From assembly GCA_003551485.1 (NCBI GenBank), contig PUMS01000161.1, positions 1 through 18,835 on the forward strand: a DNA stretch of 18,835 nucleotides, in the 5' to 3' direction. The notes beneath the pieces were generated by a model. That model did not search any database. It saw only the letters and a program-made list of their open reading frames with translations, and had not been told where the DNA came from. The translations under genes were made by a program, and so were the position numbers. How positions within the stretch are numbered: the first letter of the stretch is position 1; each line of letters begins with the position of its first letter. Source of the DNA: Phycisphaeraceae bacterium (GTDB taxonomy: Bacteria; Planctomycetota; Phycisphaerae; Phycisphaerales; Phycisphaeraceae). Positions 14,754 to 18,835 of the stretch are shown piece by piece.

Positions 14754-16325
14754 ATGTTCAAACTCGCGCCGGGACCACCGACATGGCGGGCGTCTGGCCG
14801 GTTTCGGATCGGCGTGGCGGTTGCAGCCGCAGCGCTGATGCTGTGCCCTGCGCTGGCCGTTGCCGGTCAGGGTGCCGGGACAACATCGGCGGCAGGTGAT
14901 GACATCACCGCGCTGGTGCTCATCGCCCTGGCGCTGATCGTGTCGCAGGCGATGGTGATCCTGGGCCTGTACGCGCGGCTGCAGAAGCTGCGGCGGCAGG
15001 TGGTGGCGGGGCAGTCGCCGGTCCCGCCGCCGCAGCCGGCAGGGCCCGGTCACGTGGCTACTGGGGGTGATCGAGCTGAAGACGATGCCGCCGCCCTGGC
15101 GCGGGTGTTCGACCTGACGCCCGAGATTCTCTGTGTGATGGACCTCGACGGCCGTCTCATCCGCGCCAATGCCGCCCTGGCACAGATGCTGGGGCGGTAT
15201 GAGGCCGCACTCTTGGGCGCTTCGGCATTGCAGTTCCTACACCCCGACGATGTTGAGCCGACGCGGCAGTTGCTCGAGGCCCACAGGCGCGGCCAGGCCG
15301 TTCACGGCCTGCGCAGCCGCATCCGTACCGCCGATGGCACCTACCGGCTGGTCGAGTGGTACAGCGCGGTCGATTTCGAGGCGGGGCGCATCTACACCGC
15401 CGGACGCGATGTCACCGCCCTGCAGCGTACCCAGCGCCAACTCGAGGCGCTCAACCGCCGGCTGGAAGCGCGGGTGGCCGCGCGCACGACGGAACTGGAT
15501 GCGGCCAACCGAGAACTCGAAAGCTTCGCCTACTCGGTGTCCCACGATCTGCGTGCGCCGCTGCGCGCCATCGGGGGATTCGCCGTGGCGCTGCGCGAGG
15601 ACTGCAAGGGGGTTTTGAACGAGCCCGGCTGCAACCACCTCGAGCGCATCATCCTGGCCGCCGAGCGCATGAGCGGGCTGATCGATGCGCTGCTGGGACT
15701 GTCGCGGGTGTCGCGCGGGCCGGTCCAGCGGCGGCCCATCGACCTGACGGAAACGGCCCGACAGATCATCGATGACCTGCGGCAGCAGCACCCGCGGCGG
15801 CAGGTGCAGGTCGAGATTGAAGACGGCATGGTGGCCACCGCCGACCCGCGGCTGGCGCGCATCGCACTGGAGAACCTGCTGGGCAACGCCTGGAAGTTCA
15901 CCGCGAAGCGTACCGTTGCACGGATCGAGGTCCGCCGGAATGCCGGGGAGGGGAAGGGCGTCTTCGAGGTCCGCGACAACGGCGCCGGCTTCGACATGGC
16001 CCGTGCGGGCAAGCTGTTCACCCCCTTCCAGCGGCTGCACAGTGCCGAACAGTTCGAGGGGATGGGCATCGGCCTGGCCACGGTAAGAAGGATCATCCAT
16101 CGCCACGGTGGACGCCTGTGGGCCCGCGCCGAACCCGACCGCGGGGCCAGCATCTTCTTTACGCTTCCCTCCATGGACGCCGGTGGTGACGATGACCAAG
16201 CGGTAGAGGACGGGACCGCTGCCCCCGCCGATCGACTCGGGGCAGACCCCACGGAGGTGCAATCGCGTGTCGTGAATGCACCACCACCGAAGCAAGACAA
16301 CGGGGCCGCGCATGATGATCGATGA
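14754..16325 (+). CDS. Membrane PAS-domain sensor histidine kinase
   Basis: A 523-residue two-component sensor. A first hydrophobic segment (about 18-38) may be a cleaved signal or helix; a second helix (about 51-74) is followed by a short coiled linker. Next are a PAS domain (about 115-225: VFDLTPEILCVMDLDGRLIRAN, FLHPDDVE), a coiled coil, the HisKA H-box SVSHDLRAPLRAIGGF with phospho-acceptor His264, then the ATPase with N-box ENLLGNAWKFT, G1 DNGAGFDM, F-box FTPFQRLH and G2 GMGIGLATVRRIIHRHGG. It belongs to the phytochrome-like kinase type. The last 50 residues are a polar tail. No response regulator lies nearby. Start: ATG 14754; GTG 14712 is possible. The metallopeptidase gene overlaps its end by 14 nt. 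Confidence 0.94.
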   Translation: MFKLAPGPPTWRASGRFRIGVAVAAAALMLCPALAVAGQGAGTTSAAGDDITALVLIALALIVSQAMVILGLYARLQKLRRQVVAGQSPVPPPQPAGPGHVATGGDRAEDDAAALARVFDLTPEILCVMDLDGRLIRANAALAQMLGRYEAALLGASALQFLHPDDVEPTRQLLEAHRRGQAVHGLRSRIRTADGTYRLVEWYSAVDFEAGRIYTAGRDVTALQRTQRQLEALNRRLEARVAARTTELDAANRELESFAYSVSHDLRAPLRAIGGFAVALREDCKGVLNEPGCNHLERIILAAERMSGLIDALLGLSRVSRGPVQRRPIDLTETARQIIDDLRQQHPRRQVQVEIEDGMVATADPRLARIALENLLGNAWKFTAKRTVARIEVRRNAGEGKGVFEVRDNGAGFDMARAGKLFTPFQRLHSAEQFEGMGIGLATVRRIIHRHGGRLWARAEPDRGASIFFTLPSMDAGGDDDQAVEDGTAAPADRLGADPTEVQSRVVNAPPPKQDNGAAHDDR

Positions 16326-16713
16326 CCGCACAAGGCGAATCTTCGACGCCCTGCTCGAGCAGGTGATGGAGGAACTGCCCGATGAGATCCACGCCCTGAT
16401 CGAGGAAGTGCCCCTGGTGGTCGAAGACCACCCATCGAAGCGCACCATGCGCGAGATGGAGATCGAATCGCCCGATGAGCTCTGCGGCCTGCACGATGGC
16501 GTTCCCCTCACCGAGCGCGGCAGCGAAGACCTGCCGACCCTGCCCGACACCATCACCATCTACCGGCTGGGCATCCTGTCGCTGGTGCGCGCGCAGACCG
16601 GCGACCTGGATCGCGATGAGCTTCGCCGCCAGATCCGCATCACGATCCTGCACGAGATCGGCCACCACTTCGGCCTGGATGAGGAAGACCTCGAAGCGCT
16701 GGGCTACGGCTGA
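16312..16713 (+). CDS. Minimal zincin-type metallopeptidase family protein
   Basis: A 133-residue soluble protein of the small bacterial zincin-like family (Pfam Zincin_1, formerly DUF1025). The metal-binding helix is ILHEIGHHFGLDEEDLEALGY, with His114, Glu115 and His118 forming HExxH. Earlier segments IEEVPLVVEDHP, LCGLHDGVPLTER, LPDTITIYRLGIL and RRQIRITIL match the family. No signal peptide is present. Two adjacent ATGs (16312, 16315) overlap the kinase stop at 16323-16325, so translation is likely coupled and the pair co-transcribed. Proteolytic activity and substrate are unproven for this family. A REP-like unit begins 12 nt after its stop. Confidence 0.92.
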   Translation: MMIDDRTRRIFDALLEQVMEELPDEIHALIEEVPLVVEDHPSKRTMREMEIESPDELCGLHDGVPLTERGSEDLPTLPDTITIYRLGILSLVRAQTGDLDRDELRRQIRITILHEIGHHFGLDEEDLEALGYG

Positions 16714-16725
16714 GCGGCACAGGTT

Positions 16726-16789
16726 GTAGGGTGGGTAGAGCGAGGCTTTGCGAGCGACGGCTTCGACAGCGCTCCGCGCTAAACCCACC
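16726..16789 (+). repeat. REP-like unit, long form, left arm
   Basis: A 64-nt unit that begins GTAGGGTGGGTAGAGCGAGG and ends GCGCTAAACCCACC. Like the short copy at 1321-1350 it has a 5' GTAG and an outer GGTGGGT / ACCCACC stem (16730-16736 with 16783-16789), but a longer inner part. It starts 12 nt after the stop of the metallopeptidase gene and reads in the same direction. It is 61/64 identical to the reverse complement of 16932-16995. Confidence 0.85.
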
Positions 16790-16931
16790 AATAAACTGTG
16801 CGAGCACGGCCCGCGCTGCTGTTTCCCAAGGCCACCACAGCCTACGGAGGAATCCTCCACTCCTTTCGTTTCCCGACCCCGCTGACCCGGTGGGGGAGGT
16901 CCGATCCCCGCCGAGGACGCGGCGCCTTATC

Positions 16932-16995
16932 GGTGGGTTTAGCGCGGAGCGCTGTCGAAGCCGTCGCTCGGAAGACCTCGCTCTACCCACCCTAC
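16932..16995 (-). repeat. REP-like unit, long form, right arm
   Basis: Read on the minus strand it starts GTAGGGTGGGTAGAGCGAGG and ends in ACCCACC; it differs from the left unit at only three positions, all in the stretch after GCGAGG. Its GTAG overlaps the TAG stop codon (16994-16992) of the minus-strand secreted-protein gene, so the repeat itself supplies that stop. Confidence 0.85.
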
Positions 16996-18515
16996 TCGTT
17001 GTCCTCGGCGTGCTGGCGCAGGTGCTCGCGCAGGCGTTGCAGGTCCTGCTCGAGCTGCTCGCGGGATTCGGGACGGTAATTGGGGCCGAGCAGCTCCTCG
17101 AGCATCTCGAGCGTCTGCTGCGGCGTCAGGCCGGTGTTGCGCTCGTGGCGCTGCCAGAAGGCCTGCCACCACCACGACGGCTCAACCTTGGGGCCATCGT
17201 GCTCGGTGGGCCGGTCGGTGTCGCCATCGACGACCAGGCTGCCGACGTAATCGGCCTCTTCGTAGACCCGTTCGATCTGCTCGGCGATCTGGGCGATGTC
17301 CTGCTCGCTGACGATGCCGTTGCTGGTGGCCTTGTAGAACTGCACGGTGATGCGGATGGGGAATCGCGGGTCGCGCTGGATGGGCAGGTTGTCGAACTCG
17401 GTGAACGGACCCTCGACCGGCCCGTGGCCGATGACCGCGGCCTCAACGTCGCTGTCCTCCTGCATCGGCATCGCTTGAGGCAGCGACTCCGCCGCCGCCA
17501 CCCCCGACCACGGACTTCGCCGCAGCTCGCGGTGCTTGAGCGGCACCTGGATGAGCATGACCATGTTCAAACCCTCCTGCCCGGCGGCCTCGGCGGCGGG
17601 TTCCGCATCATCATCACCATCCTCGGGGCGCTGCGGCTGCTGCGGGTCCTGGTCGGCCTGGAAGTCGCTCAATCGCCTGCCGGTGAGGCTGGCCCGCTGG
17701 CCGGCCTTGTTGAAGAACAGGCGCTGGCCCCAGGTGCCGCCGGCCTCGAAGCCGTCGCGCACGTTGTCGATGACCGTCATGCTCGTGCCCTCGCGCGTGA
17801 CCAGGATGGTCAGCACCGCGGGGTTGCGGCGGGAGGACTGGTAGTTGAACACCACGGGGTTGAACGTGGCCTCGCCGTCCCGCGGAATGGGCAGGAAGCA
17901 TGCCTGGGCGCTGACCAGCACGTGCGTGTCGCGGTCGGCCAGCAGGCTCTTATGCCTGCCGCGCCAGCTCGAGGGATCGCTCATGTAGTCGCGGGGGTTC
18001 GCCAGGAGCTGCCGCAGCGTGATCCTTTCGAGTTCGCCATCCTCGCGGTGGTTGCCCACCAGCAGGAAGAAGCGGTCGATGGGCACATCGCCGGTGCGGT
18101 CGCTGAAGTTGGGGTGGCGGATCACGGGCATGAGCGTCAGGTGGTGACGGTCGGTGCGCGGGTCCCGCTGCTGGACCTGGATGGTCATGTCCGAGATGTT
18201 CGGCCCCACCGCCGAGTCCTTGAACCGGCCGGTGTCCTCCCAGGTGATCGCCAGCACGCGCAGGCCGTGCGCGGCGGCGAGGCGGCGGGCCTGCCCGTCG
18301 CGCACCATCGCCGCGGTGCGGGAGACGACCTTGGCATAGTCCTCGTAGGCGCGGACCTCGGCCGGATCGGGCTCACGGGGCGGGTCGGCCCCGGCCGCCG
18401 CGGCCCGGCTCACACCGCCGGGCGGGGCCGGCGCCGCCGACAGGGAAAGAACAGTGGCCGCCAGGCACCACAGAATGGCCAGCGATACGGTTCGGTGGAT
18501 GGTGAGTCGGTTCAT
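16992..18515 (-). CDS. Secreted protein of unknown function
   Basis: A 507-residue protein that I do not recognise. It starts with a clear signal peptide (MNRLTIHRT, a hydrophobic run to about residue 27, then SAAPAPPGG), so it is exported. The body looks like mixed alpha/beta with stretches such as HGLRVLAITWEDTGRFKD, LTLMPVIRHPNF, FFLLVGNHREDGELERITL and MVMLIQVPLKHRELRRSPWS. A low-complexity acidic Gln/Pro linker (DPQQPQRPEDGDDDAEPAAE) splits it near residue 310. The C-terminal part has SWWWQAFWQRHE and ends in a Glu/Gln/Leu-rich helix. The ATG at 18515 has AAGGAG 6 nt upstream, a strong ribosome binding site. The TAG stop lies inside a REP-like repeat. Convergent with the kinase/metallopeptidase pair. 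Confidence 0.85.
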   Translation of the reverse strand: MNRLTIHRTVSLAILWCLAATVLSLSAAPAPPGGVSRAAAAGADPPREPDPAEVRAYEDYAKVVSRTAAMVRDGQARRLAAAHGLRVLAITWEDTGRFKDSAVGPNISDMTIQVQQRDPRTDRHHLTLMPVIRHPNFSDRTGDVPIDRFFLLVGNHREDGELERITLRQLLANPRDYMSDPSSWRGRHKSLLADRDTHVLVSAQACFLPIPRDGEATFNPVVFNYQSSRRNPAVLTILVTREGTSMTVIDNVRDGFEAGGTWGQRLFFNKAGQRASLTGRRLSDFQADQDPQQPQRPEDGDDDAEPAAEAAGQEGLNMVMLIQVPLKHRELRRSPWSGVAAAESLPQAMPMQEDSDVEAAVIGHGPVEGPFTEFDNLPIQRDPRFPIRITVQFYKATSNGIVSEQDIAQIAEQIERVYEEADYVGSLVVDGDTDRPTEHDGPKVEPSWWWQAFWQRHERNTGLTPQQTLEMLEELLGPNYRPESREQLEQDLQRLREHLRQHAEDNE

Positions 18516-18673
18516 GGCGTGCTCCTTGTTCTGGTCACCCCCATCCCGTTGAACGCACTGCGCCCGCCGCGGTTCCCGATGGGTGTATGATGCCGCCGCG
18601 GGCTTGCAGCTTCGGTGCCCGAGCGGCCCGCTTCGGCTTGCCCCTCCACATCACCGGTTGCGGAGTGCCCCCC

Positions 18674-18835
18674 GTGCTGCTGACCCACCCTCAAATGCGC
18701 CATCACCTCGGCATCGTGATCGACAACAAGGCCGCCCAGGGCCACGCCACCGATGGCCTGGCCGCGCAACTGGCTGCGCTGCCGGACAGTTACGATGCCC
18801 TGCTGGCGTTTGCCTTGAAGCTGGCCGACCTGCCC
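18674..18835 (+). CDS. N-terminus of an unidentified gene cut by the right edge (partial)
   Basis: A plus-strand frame stays open from here to the window edge (54 codons). The GTG at 18674 has GGAG (18662-18665) 8 nt before it; an in-frame GTG at 18665 and ATG at 18695 are alternatives. The product begins VLLTHPQMRHHLGIVIDNK and continues with DGLAAQLAALPDSYDALLAF, a soluble, helical-looking start with no signal peptide. I do not recognise the family from this fragment. It is divergent from the secreted-protein gene, with about 158 nt between the starts. Confidence 0.65.
   Translation, partial: MLLTHPQMRHHLGIVIDNKAAQGHATDGLAAQLAALPDSYDALLAFALKLADLP

Larger units (their letters stand above)
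16726..16995. repeat. Inverted pair of REP-like units (BIME-like), 270 bp
   Basis: Two 64-bp arms in inverted orientation with GTAG at the outer ends flank a 142-bp core (16790-16931). This is the arrangement of paired REP units known as BIMEs; the outline also resembles a small non-autonomous element with long terminal repeats. The core has no gene; it holds a small palindrome GGAGGAATCCTCC and a GC-rich right half. It fills the space between two convergent genes. A transcript from either side would form a 64-bp stem, so it may end or protect both mRNAs. No clear target duplication is seen. Confidence 0.8.

Noticed and set aside
13583..14761. Minus-strand open frame (392 codons) opposite the cyclophilin gene
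   Set aside because: The plus strand has a signal peptide, catalytic residues, EF-hand loops and a PEP-CTERM end; the minus frame has none.
16731..18590. Plus-strand open frame (619 codons) from the REP-like pair across the secreted-protein gene
   Set aside because: Starts inside the repeat and is antisense to a gene with a good signal peptide and ribosome binding site. The shared N-terminal peptide seen in frames from both arms just reflects the repeat.
18682..18691. GACCCACCCT resembling the end of the REP element near the right edge
   Set aside because: Only 10 nt, no partner stem, and it lies within the coding frame of the partial gene.

Overview
The window is high-GC, densely packed bacterial DNA with about 16 protein-coding genes, plus a few codons of a further gene at each edge. 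I infer a planctomycete, most likely of the Phycisphaerae type. The clues are a secreted cyclophilin that carries dockerin-like EF-hand repeats and a PEP-CTERM anchor, a TRAP transporter next to a lone ExbD-like protein, and several large exported or membrane-anchored proteins of no recognisable family. No rRNA, tRNA, CRISPR array, transposase or phage gene was seen.

Layout, left to right. A probable divergent gene leaves the left edge behind a good sigma-70-type promoter (75-104, minus). An aldo/keto reductase (283-1299, plus) converges on ileS (1355-4237, minus), with a short GTAG-type REP element between them. Next comes a lower-GC islet on the minus strand (about 4336-5750). It holds a GAF-like protein and a small overlapping hypothetical gene, and is closed by a strong intrinsic terminator just upstream of ileS. 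A membrane-anchored alpha-helical repeat protein (5753-7375, minus) diverges from an exbD-like gene. That gene is followed by a complete TRAP transporter in the order binding protein, small membrane subunit, large membrane subunit (8133-11117). A PilZ/YcgR-like protein follows. Its 3' end overlaps, tail to tail, a minus-strand fluoride-resistance cassette of crcB, a DUF190 gene and a second crcB, joined by 4-nt overlaps. On the plus strand come the cyclophilin-dockerin-PEP-CTERM protein, a membrane PAS histidine kinase, and a minimal zincin-type metallopeptidase gene that overlaps the kinase by 14 nt. A 270-bp inverted pair of 64-bp REP-like units separates the zincin gene from a convergent gene for a large secreted protein of unknown function. 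A new plus-strand gene starts near the right edge.

Functional grouping. The TRAP genes would import an organic acid by a sodium-coupled, periplasmic-binding-protein route. The crcB pair would export fluoride. IleS is housekeeping, and its C-terminal zinc site is degenerate. The most interesting unexplained features are the three REP-like copies, each starting at or just after the stop codon of a gene read in the same direction (one overlaps the stop codon of the secreted protein), and the GAF-like/small-protein operon in its lower-GC islet.
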